NCBI GenBank assembly: GCA_029959085.1 | Contig: JARWIR010000062.1 | Location: 992,001 to 1,056,000, forward strand | Length of the DNA: 64,000 nt | Reading direction: 5' to 3' | From: Nemophila menziesii | Lineage: Eukaryota; Streptophyta; Magnoliopsida; Boraginales; Hydrophyllaceae | Shown: positions 30,412 to 41,291 of the stretch, piece by piece | Position numbering within the stretch: position 1 is the first letter of the stretch | Layout of the letters: each line of letters begins with the position of its first letter | Translations under genes and position numbers: made by a program | Notes under the pieces: generated by a model | Database searches by the model: none | The model's input: the letters and a program-made list of their open reading frames with translations, nothing else | Told to the model about the DNA's origin: nothing

Positions 30412-31376
30412 GAAAGGCCTTCCAAGATTATTGGTACCTGCTTATCTGCATCGAAATCAAGTATAACAAAGTCAGTAGGGATGGTGATATTACCTGATCG
30501 GACATGAACATCCTCCACTGTTCCCCATGTCTCGGTGACTGAGTTGTCAGCAAACTACAACTTCACTGGAGCTTTCTCTGATTTCTGAAGTCCAAGTCTC
30601 TCGAACACGGACTTTGGCATAAGATTCACACCTGAACCCACATCACACATAGCTTTTAACTTGAGCATACCATTTATTTGAATAGGAAGATTAAAGCTTC
30701 CTTGATCTTTGAGCTTCAATGTTAACTCTTTCTCTACTTTTCTTGAGACTCTCTCAATCTCTTTCTTGGCTTTTACACTCGCTTCTTTCTCAGGAATAAC
30801 TTGCGTAAAAACTTGTTGCGGTGTAAGCCCTTTCTTCGCAATCTCAAGCATTTGGGCGTTGATATTCTCAGGAGTATACGCCTCTACAAATGTCTTGAGT
30901 TCAATGTCACCCTTCGGATTTGTATCAGGAATAATTGGTGACACTGTTTGAACAACTGGTGGCGATTCCACCTTCTCTTCTTCTTTCTTTTCTTGCGCAG
31001 CAGGTGCAACTTCAACTTTCTCTTTTGAGGCTTCTTCCTCTTTCTATTTAGCTCTAGCAGTTTGTAATTCCATAACCGATCCAATCTCTTCTTGCATATC
31101 TCTCAGAAGTTGTATAAATTCGGATTTTTCCGAATCTTCATCATCATCTTCAGAACATTCAGAGTCCACGGGGCTAGACTTGGTTGGTTCTTCTTCAGTA
31201 CTAGGAACTTCGACGACACTTTCTGCAGCATGCGGTACTTCCATATTCTCTTCAATATCAAGGCCTATAGCCTTACAAGCTTCGAACCCAACACTGGCAT
31301 CACCTCCTTCGATAGCCTTCAATTCGTTTTCTTCCATAATATTAGTAAAAACTTTATTAATTTGTTCTACTTGCAT
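30412..31376 (-). pseudogene. Athila-2 gag C-terminus and protease
   Basis: Two open stretches, 31376-31044 and 30971-30555, carry an acidic Glu/Ser-rich region, then LKDQGSFNLPIQI and a protease start with the DVG form of the active site (AMCDVGSGVNLMP). A stop near 30555 is followed by VILDFDADKQVPIIL in continuing sequence, and the frame is then lost before GRPF. It parallels Athila-1 residues 70-180 of the pol frame. Confidence 0.75.
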
Positions 31377-31385
31377 ACCTAAAAT

Positions 31386-32440
31386 TTAAATTAAAGCTTT
31401 TTGTTCTCTTAACTTCTTGTTTTGTGAATGCATATTAGTGGTCATAAGATCCACAAAATTCTTCAATTGTCGATCACCCACAACTCCTTCTTGAGGATAT
31501 TGTGGTAGAGACTTCTGAGCTAAAGTATCGGTATATGCATCATTAACAGGTTGTTGTGGAGGAGCAGGTCGATTATAATTCTGATTTCCATGATACGGAG
31601 CTTGACCTATTGTTTGGAAAGAGTTGTTCTGGGGATGAGTTTGATAATGACCTGGATTAGCGGCCCCCCTGTGGATTTGAATACTGCATACTTGGATGAT
31701 TCGTTTTACCAAATTGATAATTTCCTCTGTTGGATATGAAATAAACAGATGCTGAATTTCCTTCGCACTCTTCCCATGTATGATTTGTGACCCCACACTG
31801 GACAACCCTGCGCTTCTTGCACTACGTTTGCTACGGCTAAATTCTTCTGCATCTCAAGCTTAATCTCTTTGATTTGATTCTCTAATGCGGCTAATTGAGC
31901 TAAGTTCGCAGTTTCTGCGTCTAATCGAAGCGTACCTCTGGTGTTTGTAACAGGACCTAGTGAAAGTGGCCAACTCCTTTTTGTTTCTATTATGTTTTCC
32001 AAACCTTCGGCGGCTTCTGTAGGATTCATGGACACAAAATTTCCCTTTCCAAGATTATCTACCCTCAGTCTACTTTCGGCATTAATACCTTGATAAAATA
32101 TAGCTAACTGTAAAGACGGGGTGTAACCATAGAGTGGACATCTAGCTAGTTTCTATTGAAACCTTGTCCATGCGTCTCCTACTTCTTCTCCATTCTCTTG
32201 ACAAAATTTTGCAAGCTCACTTTGGTCTTTGAGTCTCATACTCTCTGGATAAAAACAGTTAAAGAATGCGGCTTGAAGTTCTTCTCATGTATTTATTGTA
32301 CCTGGTTGTTGTCTATCTAGCCAATCACCAGCTTTGTCGGTCTGAAAGAACAAAAACATGTGACAATACAGTTTCTCACGTGTAATGCCTGGAGTAACAT
32401 AGGCATCACAAACCTGCATGAACTTCTGAATCGCTCTTAC
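31386..32440 (-). pseudogene. Athila-2 gag, degraded and 5'-truncated
   Basis: Minus-strand pieces match gag of Athila-1: AIQKFMQVCDAYVTPGITRE (compare AVQKFKQICDSYITQGVSRE), a GDWLDRQQPGTI block and a C-terminal NQNYNRPAPPQQPVNDAYTD segment. Stops and frameshifts lie at about 32285, 32150 and 31800. The start is missing: homology ends at about 32440 against unrelated repeats. Confidence 0.78.
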
Positions 32441-32449
32441 CACAAGTAT

Positions 32450-32553
32450 AAAAGTGTACTTGCACGAGTGCTGGGAAACATTCCCATTACTCACCCTTTA
32501 CAAAAGTGTACTTGCACAAGTGGTGGGAAACATTCCCATTATTCGCCCTTGGC
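32450..32553. repeat. Two 52-bp direct repeats
   Basis: Units 32450-32501 and 32502-32553 both begin AAAAGTGTACTTGCAC and contain the palindrome GGGAAACATTCCC. They start within about ten bases of the point where Athila-2 gag breaks off. Confidence 0.75.
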
Positions 32554-33083
32554 AGCAGCAGCAGACAGCAGTAAGGGTATTAAGGTATATTTACCTTAAG
32601 TGCCTTTTATGGGCAAGTGGCTAAGGTGACAGGTGCTTATTGGGCATTCACCCTTTTTTTTAAACATACTAATAAATCTGTCAATTTTTTTTTAAAACAT
32701 ACTAATAAAAATATGTTTAACTAGGAAAAATGAAAACAATTATCTAAAAACTGATGTTGTATTGAAAAAGGTGAAATCGATATTTTCTATATTTTTTGAA
32801 AATATTGAAAAAGAAAATGAAAAATTGAATTAGGGAGGGAAAAGAAAGCAGAGCACGCAGTTTCAAATTCTTGTAGGTTGGCTTTGCATGAACTCTCTAC
32901 GCTTGGAGTTTCCAATAACTACCTAGCTATATATAAAAGCTTTAATATTATCTCTACAGACTACCTACAGTATTCTTCTCCATCTAATTTTTTTTATTAA
33001 TAGATATCATTTAAATTCTTCATAATTCCCAAGTCTATTCAATTCTTCATAATTCCCAAGTCTATTCAAGAAATATCAAGATC
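32554..33083. other. Upstream region of EAR gene copy 2
   Basis: No gene is seen. From about 32881 the sequence matches the upstream region of copy 1 from 19295 (GCTTTGCATGAACTCTCTAC, then the TATA region). A short local duplication, AATTCTTCATAATTCCCAAG, is present twice at about 33014-33060. Confidence 0.6.
32931..32939 (+). promoter_or_regulatory. TATA box of EAR-motif gene copy 2
   Basis: TATATAAAA in the same context as at 19340, about 150 bases before ATG 33084. Confidence 0.6.
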
Positions 33084-34106
33084 ATGAATATGAAGGATAA
33101 AGAGAAATCTTCAGATGATGATGAAGGAAGAAAAAACCCACAAACTTCTTCATTACTTCCCAAGGACGATGATGTCATCGATCTCTCACTTTCGTTATTA
33201 CAATCGGAATCCACCACTGACCAGGCTGAGTCATCTTCCCAAATCCAAAGAAATCCTTCATCTCAGCCAATAACCACCCCACCACCAGGTTTTAACGACT
33301 TAAACCCGTCAACGCAACCGGCCGATGATAGATGGATAGGACGGAGCTTTAAGCCCTATACGCCTCCTGATTCTAATCAACCAGTGATACGACCAACGCC
33401 ACCTCCGCCACCTCCGCCGCTGAATCTTCAAGGTCAATTATCACCGGAAATGTTAGAGTATGCAGCAAGTTTGAAGCTATTGGGGGATGCGGTGCTATCA
33501 TCAGGAGGCACTCGTTCCATTTCGAATCTTTCACCTGCCCAGCGAGCGGCGGGGATATCTGCGGTGATATCAAGTCTATCTGACCATCTCCGCCGCACAG
33601 ACACGGAGGATCCATCTCAACAAAATCAAGAAGCCATGCACCATTATCAGCAACAGACAATATTATCTTCGCCATCCTCATCGCGCAATGCAGACATGGT
33701 TGAACCATCACAACCACCACAACACGTGCCAATTTCATCGCCTTTCATGACCGGGCCATCAAATCCATCCTCATCGAGCCACATAGACATGGCAGAACCA
33801 TCAAGTTCATCTCCAATTTGTCACGGTACAGTAAGATCACGTCCATCATCATCAAGTGACACAGACATGGAGGAACCAGAAAGTCCATCTTTAACGCGTC
33901 GCCGAATAGAGCCCCCACCACCTCCGTCGAGTTCATCTTCATCGGATCGCCGTACAGACACGTCACGACGTCCACCACTTCCGCCACTTCCGCCACGTCC
34001 ACAACGTCCATCCCCTCCACCCTCGAGCTATGTCGAAGTTAATGATGTCGAATGTCCACGCTGTCGTCATAAATTCGACGTTGCTCACGTTGTAAAACGT
34101 CGTTAA
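33084..34106 (+). CDS. Pro/Ser-rich protein with EAR-type LxLxL motif, copy 2
   Basis: This 340-residue paralogue of 19449-20447 has the same layout: acidic N-terminus, VIDLSLSLLQSES, a Pro run, repeated EPSSSS segments and a C-terminus with Cys-Pro-Arg-Cys plus His. The ends are almost identical to copy 1. The middle differs by small indels and a different stretch after the Pro run. The frame is open throughout despite the indels, all of which keep frame, so selection for the protein is likely. The two genes face the same way and their 5' and 3' flanks match, so they arose by tandem duplication before the transposons separated them. Confidence 0.72.
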   Translation: MNMKDKEKSSDDDEGRKNPQTSSLLPKDDDVIDLSLSLLQSESTTDQAESSSQIQRNPSSQPITTPPPGFNDLNPSTQPADDRWIGRSFKPYTPPDSNQPVIRPTPPPPPPPLNLQGQLSPEMLEYAASLKLLGDAVLSSGGTRSISNLSPAQRAAGISAVISSLSDHLRRTDTEDPSQQNQEAMHHYQQQTILSSPSSSRNADMVEPSQPPQHVPISSPFMTGPSNPSSSSHIDMAEPSSSSPICHGTVRSRPSSSSDTDMEEPESPSLTRRRIEPPPPPSSSSSSDRRTDTSRRPPLPPLPPRPQRPSPPPSSYVEVNDVECPRCRHKFDVAHVVKRR

Positions 34107-34276
34107 TTGAGTAGAAAACTGTAAGATTAACTCAAAGTATTCTGATCGAGTAAATTTTTGATGTTAGTAATCTTCATGTTACAGTCTTACTACTACTCCT
34201 TACAAAGCTTTGAGATGCTATAACTCGATGTATATTTTTTCCAACAATATTGAAAAATTAAATATCATATTCCTTT

Positions 34277-34450
34277 GGATTTTTTTTTTTTTTTGTTACA
34301 TAGGAGCCACTTTGTACTTGTACTTCAAGTGATTGATTTAATTAGAACCTATACCACTAAATTAAATAAACAAGAGACCCTTATTAATGAGTTAATTAAT
34401 CCCAATTGGTTTTATTTTTTTCTTTTTTTCTTTTTTTCTTTTTTTGGACG
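34277..34450 (-). mobile_element. LINE 3' tails (poly-T), nested
   Basis: At 34277 the flank shared with copy 1 is interrupted by a T-run followed by GTTACATAGGAGCC, much like the LINE-B tail (T-run then CATACATAGGAGGC). A second pyrimidine tract (TTTTTTTC repeats, 34408-34446) looks like the tail of another LINE leading into the RNase H frame. No target duplications were identified. Confidence 0.45.
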
Positions 34451-34481
34451 CATAATACATTTAAGTGAGGTAACAATCCAA

Positions 34482-35039
34482 TTATCCGATTCCTAATCGA
34501 GAAAGTTGGGTAACGAGTAGCTCATAGTTATTTCCTCCCGCGTGCTGTGCCCTGTACCTGGCTTTCTTGGCTAAGTTGTCTGCTCGACCGTTGAATTGCT
34601 TTGGGATGTGTTTGAAAAAGACTGGGGCTACCATTGCTGCCAGTCTATTAATCTGCCGAATCCACGGTCTAAGCCTCCAATTGCCAGCCGACACCTGCTG
34701 AATACCCCGAACCAAGTTGAGGTTATCCGAGAAGACCGTAATCCCCTCGTTCCTGTTCCTAATAGCCTGTTTCAGCGCTGTAACCACCGCTTGAGCCTCC
34801 CCTTCTAAAGTCGAATTACACATAGCTGTCTCGGAATGATCAGTTCTGTAGCCCGTATCTTTGATTATCTGGACCACGCCAATACCAGTCGGTAGGTGAG
34901 GTTGCTCAAAAGATGTGTCACACGTATAAGCTATTTGCGTATTGAAACTTAAATCAATTGCTGCTCTATTTCTCATGTCAGTTGGACTATTACTCTGACT
35001 TTTGCTTGCCGTCCAATCTCCGCCAAACCTTTCATCCAT
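34482..35039 (-). CDS. Stand-alone RNase H-like ORF, LINE-derived
   Basis: This 185-residue frame is made up mostly of one RNase H fold of the plant LINE (RVT_3) type. All four acidic positions are present: Asp in YTCDTSF, Glu in LEGEAQAV, Asp in VFSDNLNLV and Asp in GRADNLAKK. The N-terminal 35 residues are Ser/Asn-rich with no domain. A tract resembling a LINE tail lies downstream on its strand, and no zf-RVT or RT precedes it. It is most simply the 3' end of a 5'-truncated LINE that happens to retain an open frame. A domesticated single-domain gene is possible but unsupported. Confidence 0.7.
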   Translation of the reverse strand: MDERFGGDWTASKSQSNSPTDMRNRAAIDLSFNTQIAYTCDTSFEQPHLPTGIGVVQIIKDTGYRTDHSETAMCNSTLEGEAQAVVTALKQAIRNRNEGITVFSDNLNLVRGIQQVSAGNWRLRPWIRQINRLAAMVAPVFFKHIPKQFNGRADNLAKKARYRAQHAGGNNYELLVTQLSRLGIG

Positions 35040-35643
35040 GTGTTTGTTAACTGATATGATGACGTCATTCGGTACAATAAAAGTTTCTTTTTAATGAATT
35101 GTTAATTTACCCATTTACCCTTTGTAGGGACTAACATGTAATTAAGAGTACATGTATTTGTAATAACCGCACGTGTTCTTCAATTCTCATATACCTTTAC
35201 GTGATGGACCCATAACTTATCATAAAATAAAAAAAAAAAATTAATGACATGTCATAACCGGACAAAATTAGACCTGAGGTGGCTTTCATATATACATTTT
35301 CCATTTATTTTTACATCACTTTAATAAATTAATTTGTAAAAGATAATTGTTGTGTTAAATCTGATAATTCAACACGTGTTTGTAAAAGATAATTTGTAAA
35401 AGGTACCCTTCTTCTTCTTCTTCTCCACTAAGCTTCACCACCAACTCTCACCACCGTAGACATCAGCAGAGATTAATAAGGCAGCCGTGAGAAAAACACG
35501 TCAACAGTCTCTTTCTTCTCTGCAATTTCTGAGGGCGAGGTTTGATAGAAACACGCAAAGTAGTAAAACTCCCATTTTCACTGTTGTTCAAATATAATTC
35601 ATCTTCCTTGCTCTTAAAATTACTTCAACGGGTTTAGACAACA
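35040..35643 (+). promoter_or_regulatory. Upstream region and leader of the HMG/Ulp1 gene
   Basis: No coding sequence is apparent. The last 240 bases are less AT-rich, with CTTCTTCTTCTTCTTCT and CACCACCAACTCTCACCACC stretches typical of a plant 5' leader before ATG 35644. No clear TATA box can be assigned. Confidence 0.4.
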
Positions 35644-38600
35644 ATGGGAAGGCATCCTATCAGTAAAAGGTATGTTTTTTAAAACCTGTTATTGTGGTTA
35701 GGGTTACATTTCAGCCTGTTGTGTAAAAATCAAACACAAAAGCATGAATCTTGTTTCTGTATGGTATTTTGCTTATGCATTTGTTTTATATGGTTTGGTT
35801 GTTTTGCAAATGGTCCCCCATTTTAAACCCGACAAATAGATTTCGTGGTCCCTCATTTGTAGTGGGAAATTTGGACCACAAGTTGTTTATTGTTCAAATT
35901 AGTAAATTAAAAACAGAATTTATGTTCATTAATTAAAAGTCTCGTACCCACTTGTCAATTTGTTTAAGATTTGATTTCTTATTCTTTGAATATTCTTCTA
36001 TATTCGATATATGTCGTATTTTTACCTGATAACCCATTTATTTTGAAAATGTTATAAAACCACCCTATACTTTGAAATGAGTCTTAATTATACATGTAGC
36101 TTTAAAAAATTGCACTTGTGAGTTGCCTGCAGTATGCGAAATAGCCTATTTAATTGAGTTAGTTGTACTTGTTTTATAAATTGGGGTTTTGTTTATTACA
36201 CAGTCAAAAGTTTTGTATAGTTGCAGCTTTCACCCTTGTTATTTCTTCATTAAACTGTAATCTTTGGTCAAATCATAACTTGATATTAAGTATTCCAGCC
36301 TTTATTTATTTTTGTGAAGTATATAATATATTTTATTTACTAATATGTTTATACCTACGTGTAGAGGTGTTGAGCATACCATTGGGAAACCGAAAAAGGC
36401 CGTTGCTGCTTCTTCGTTCTATATGTAAGTAAATTTAAATCAATCGGGTCATGTTATGGTTGTATACACGATCTAAAACCACCAATACATCCAATACTAG
36501 CTTATATATCATGCAACAATACCATTTCTCATTTACTTTTTAGTCTTTCATCTACTCCATAATTTCCTTCCGCTTTTTCCATAAGGTAACACTTTTTATC
36601 TCGATTATAATCATGTATATATCTCATTTCTGTATGGATCTCACTAAATTGATGGATTATTGTATTATTTAGCTTTATATAACAAGGGTTTATGGATCTA
36701 GGTCTTTGTATATCCACGCTGATTAAACATTTATGTGTTGTTTGTTTACCTATTATCACTTATAATTAGGTTAATTGTACTATTATACCATAATTTATGG
36801 AAATTAGCCAAATATACACGTTTGTTGTACATTAATTGCAAATCTACCCCTCCACTGAATTATATTTGCATAACACAATAACTTGAGCTAGGATTTTCTT
36901 TTTGGAGGCCATTCCCCTAATTCGGAGTTTATTGCACTATAGTCCCTATAAAATCCAAAAATAATCTGTAGGTCCTTATATATATTTATATTACTTTCTA
37001 TATTATCATAAAAAACAGTTTATTCCTACAAACAAAATGAATCAAAGCGTAATATGATATATTTCAAAAAAGTTAGGGGGCCAAATAAACATTTTGAAAA
37101 TGAAGGGCCATAAGGTAATAGTATATATAGATCAGTCTCTTCAAGAGTGTATTTTACTAATTAACTAGTTATACATATTTTTTGTACATTAATTGCAAAT
37201 CTACCCCTCATTTGATTGTATTTAAAATTACAGAAAAGATGTTTTTGCGGCAAGGAGATTGAATTTTGAGGGAAAGGTAGTTAGTGATATGGTGAAGACG
37301 ATAAATGAAGAATTTAAACTCTTACCTCCCGAGGTGAAGTTACCCTACGAAAAGCTGGCGGATGACGATCTTGCTAGATACTGGGGTGAAATGGAGCTTT
37401 TAGAGAAGAGAAATGTAAGTTTACAGTATTTTCTATCAAACATTTATCAGCTACTGTCCATTTTGGAATGAACTGATTTTGATGTGCGAGAGTTTTTTTT
37501 TTTTGTAGTTTAAGATAGTCTCTCGTTCATCGATAAAAAATGTCAAAGCTATTAATGATAGTCTTACTAATGAACAACGGGAAGCAATCAAGCGTGTGGG
37601 TTTTGGGTCAATGTTGGATATTGACCTAGGCAACCTTCGAGATAGTATATGCTTATGGATTGCCGAGGCCTTTGATGGGTCTACCAATTCATTTGACTTC
37701 CACGGCGTGAAATTTCCTTTTAGTGCAGACAATGTAGAGGCGATGCTTGGATTGAGTAATAGCAGAGAAAGGATAAAGCTCAAGGAATCAAAAGAGGAGG
37801 AGTATTTAAACGTGAAAGCTAGTTTCGGGTCTAACCATGTCATTAGTTTTTCGAAGCTCTCCTCCAAGTTGAGGGAGAATAATTCAGCCGACGATGATTT
37901 TGTGAGATCGTATTTAATGAACATTTTCACCTACTTTTTGTTTCCGAATACTGATGCTGGTATAAAAGCTTACTATCTTCAACCACTTATAAATGTTGGT
38001 TCAATAGCTAGTTTTAATTGGGCACAACATGTATTCGAATTACTTAGATCCGGAATTATTGAGTATAATGGTAGAGGGAAAGTACTTGAAAAAACCGGAA
38101 ACGAGACAAAACGTATAACCATAAGTTTTAGAGGATGCATGTATCTTCTCATGGTGAGTGAAATTTTTTTATTTTTAATAAATATATGTATCATTAAGTT
38201 TAAAGTTTTTATTTGCTCTTTTTTTAATGCAGATTATATTTCTTGATCAAATTAACGGACCCAATGATTTTAACCGAGAACATTACGAGGTGCCTTCTAT
38301 TACGTATTGGAATGTTGACAACATTAAGGCTAAATTTAGAAGGGTTAGGGATTGCTATAAAGACCGAGAGAGTTGTAATGTTATCCCAAAAGTGGAGGAT
38401 TATTCACCCGAATATAATATGTGTGATGATGAGAAGGCAATAAAAGGAAAGGTGAAGTCGGAGATGAAGTTGAAGATGCAGAACGTGCATAGTTTGGAGA
38501 AGAATGATAAGAAGGAAATGGAGGGTAGTGACGAAAGGATTAAAAAAATTGAAAAAAATATTGCTCGGGTAGTAGAATTTATTGCAGCCAAAGAGTGCGC

Positions 38601-39928
38601 GAAAGAGGCTTTGGGGTCTGAGATGTTAGATAGTTTGAAAAAACTAACTGAAAGGGTGGACGAGTTGTAAGCATCATTGAATTACAAATCTAAGAATGAA
38701 CCTACAGTTCAAGTTGGGGTTGATATTAGTCAATGCTCAAGACGCTCTTTAGAAAGGAATAATACGCACATCAAAATTTCTGATGATGAAGGTGTTCAAG
38801 TAAATAAAGTCATGCACCCTCATACGGTGTTTGATACAAAAATTCTAAAGAACGACGACCAAGCGCTACTCAATTACTTTCTTGTTGGACCTTCCGAGTG
38901 GGTGTATCTTATTATAAGTAGATACTAGTATAATCTATTTATATGTTTAATCTTTACACGATTTATTTGTTATTTCACGGAAAGATTGGTGGATTATGTC
39001 ATTAGTCACGTTACACGTTAGCACATGAGGAATTTGCTTTTGGAAGAGAGAATGGTGGACGATAGGAGGTAAGTTGGTTGTTTTGTTAATTGTTTTGTAA
39101 GTAAATGAGCTATTTTGAACAATATTTTATTGATGTTTGTGTTCTTATTAGATCATAGGAGCCATGGCCTATGCTTTAAACTATGAAGAGAGAAAGAATG
39201 GGAAAAGGAGGTACTTTTGCCCAACCTCTTTATGAGTAAGTATAATGTGTAACCAGGGATTCAATCTTTCTATTAGCTTGATTTTACATGGTGTTTTATT
39301 CTGATGAATTGGTTTTTTTATTTGTATTATAGCAAATGGCTCAAATAGTTGATGGTAACCGTGAATTTAGAACGTATTATTGGAAAAATAACCAATTCAC
39401 AGGAGACTTTAATAAACTGCATCAGGTATGTTATTTTCGATTGTAATTGTAAAAAATGGGTTATTTGTCAAATTTTGTTTTGTGCTTCTTTTAAAACAGA
39501 TTTTCATTCCTTATAACATCAACATGCATTGGGGGTTGGTTGTGATTGATCTAAGGTTTGATAAAGTTTACCAATGGGACACGATGTTAGGACATGTCAG
39601 GCCTGTTATATTTGCAGCAGAATTAGAACAAACGGTAAATGTTTAAATTTATTTATAAAGTTTACAATTTATTGAACCATGTTAATTTCTATTATTTATT
39701 GATCTCTAGCTTGCAGTTCTTCATGAACAATTCAGTCTCCATCCATCATATAAGAAAAATATCACAACGTATAAATGCTTTGTGCCGGATTGGGTACCAA
39801 CTCAATCACCCTATGGTAATGATTGCGCGGTTTATGTGTGTGAGATGATGCGAATAAGGGATCAAACAAGGGAGTGGCCTGATTGTTACTCGGGTAGCAA
39901 AAGGTTTTCCGTAGCAATGTTTATATAG
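35644..39928 (+). CDS. HMG-box / plant-mobile-like / Ulp1 (C48) protease gene, probably decaying
   Basis: By-eye exons with GT-AG borders and continuous phase: 35644-35669, 36365-36424, 37234-37414, 37509-38153, 38233-38901; then 39333-39425, 39500-39634, 39710-39928. Exons 1-3 (89 residues) read as a divergent HMG box: a KPKK start, a central helix, then EVKLPYEKLADDDLARYWGE. Exons 4-5 hold a helical domain like those preceding Ulp1 in plant transposon proteins (FDFHGVKFPFSADNVEAMLG) and a Lys/Glu coiled coil. The last exons form a cysteine protease that would cleave SUMO-type conjugates: His in NMHWGLVVID, Asp in YQWDTM, Gln and Cys in TQSPYGNDCAVYVC. An in-frame TAA (38668-38670) breaks exon 5, and 38902-39332 has coding-like pieces that do not join in frame. 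It may be a recent pseudogene. Confidence 0.62.
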
Positions 39929-40330
39929 CGTCACGAGATTAACGAAGTAAACACACAAGTTTGTGTGGCCGTATATGGTTAAGTCATTACTTAGGTTGTC
40001 GTGTAGTTTTTGTAAGCTAAAGCTATGGTTATGTATGTAGTTCTTATTTTGCGCTATGGTATGTATTTAAAAGCTGGGTTTCGTTTTGACTTAGTAACCG
40101 ATAAACCCTTTCGCATTTCTTGTTTTGTTGTGTATTGTTTAACAATTTCGTTTTGGCTTGGTTCGAATGTGGTAATACTTATTAGGTAATTTATATATGT
40201 ATTAACTTCTGTGTGATGTTTACATAGCATTTCCAATAAAGGTATAATCACTGTTCTTTCTGATGGGGCCATAGATATAATAGAGATGACTTTGATTGGT
40301 TATCCTATTAAATTATTTTGTGATAAGTTT
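39929..40330. other. 3' flank of the Ulp1 gene
   Basis: No gene is seen; presumably it includes the 3' untranslated region. Confidence 0.4.
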
Positions 40331-40344
40331 GTGTGAAAATTGTA

Positions 40345-40640
40345 TAATTACATAAGATTTAGGGGACTATAATGTAATTTTGCGTAATACAGTGACCTAT
40401 ATTTACTATAGGGACCTAAAGCGCAATTAACTCAAAAACATATAGGGGGCTGTATTTTAATTTTTCATAATATAGGGACCTAATAGTGCAATTAAATGAA
40501 ATAATATTATAGGAACCTATACTGCAATTAACTTGAAAAAATATAGGGGCTAATACCGCAAATTATGCATAATATAGGGACCTAAATGCCAATTCGACAT
40601 AAGATAAGGACCAATAGTGCAAGTAACACAAAATATACCT
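40345..40640. repeat. Diverged ~35-bp tandem repeat
   Basis: About seven units share the core ATATAGGGACCTAA-TA-TGCAATTAA with variable spacers. Clear starts are near 40350, 40406, 40440, 40478, 40510, 40544 and 40572. Related phrases occur once in the Ulp1 intron near 36928 (in opposite sense). Confidence 0.65.
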
Positions 40641-41291
40641 GCTATTACTTTTCAAAAGACTGAGAAGACAACAGAAAACATAGTAATCTTTATTTATGTT
40701 CTGAGTAATGATATATACCATTACTCTTATGTTATATATGTGATCTTCATTTGATTTTAGCTCGTATTTAGGATTTTTATATGTAAAATTTATCATTTAA
40801 TAATCATTAATTCTTTAGGCTAGTGCGTTAAATCTCATGCTACTCGACTGAACCTTTAGATTTGGCACTATATATAGTAGATGTAGCCCACAATTTGGCT
40901 AAGTAACCTTAATTAAGAACTAATATAGGCATGTTATACCCAAAACTAATATTGGAAGACAAAATAAAAATGTGGTAATGTCCTTTTTCTTTTTGTTCGA
41001 CAATTGTGGGTAATGTCAAATCTGATATATTTAGCTTGGTTTTGGAGTGCCAAAGAATAGAGGTACGCTTTTGGCAAAGATAAGAAACAATAGAAAATTA
41101 CTAGTATGGTATTTCGTATATGACAGGGACCGTTGTTGCAAAATAGAAAATTAGAAAATAAATCATCCAAGATATTCAATAGAGTTTGATTATAACAAAC
41201 TAATATATTTAAAGTCATCCAAGATAAGTTATACAAAAATTAAATGTAGCGCTGTTACAATTGTAAAAATAATTCACTGAGAACACTCTAA
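40641..41291. other. Intergenic
   Basis: AT-rich, with no feature that I can support. Confidence 0.4.

Larger units (their letters stand above)
24787..32440 (-). mobile_element. Athila-2: decayed, internally deleted Athila element
   Basis: Minus strand. From left to right: 3' LTR (24787-26326), non-coding tail, downstream gene with two nonsense codons, palindrome array, integrase end fused to a protease end, and degraded gag. RT, RNase H and most of integrase are deleted. The right end stops abruptly in gag at about 32440; the gag N-terminus, primer site and 5' LTR are absent. Nucleotide likeness to Athila-1 is low except in short blocks, so it is a separate family of the lineage and older. 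Confidence 0.88.
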
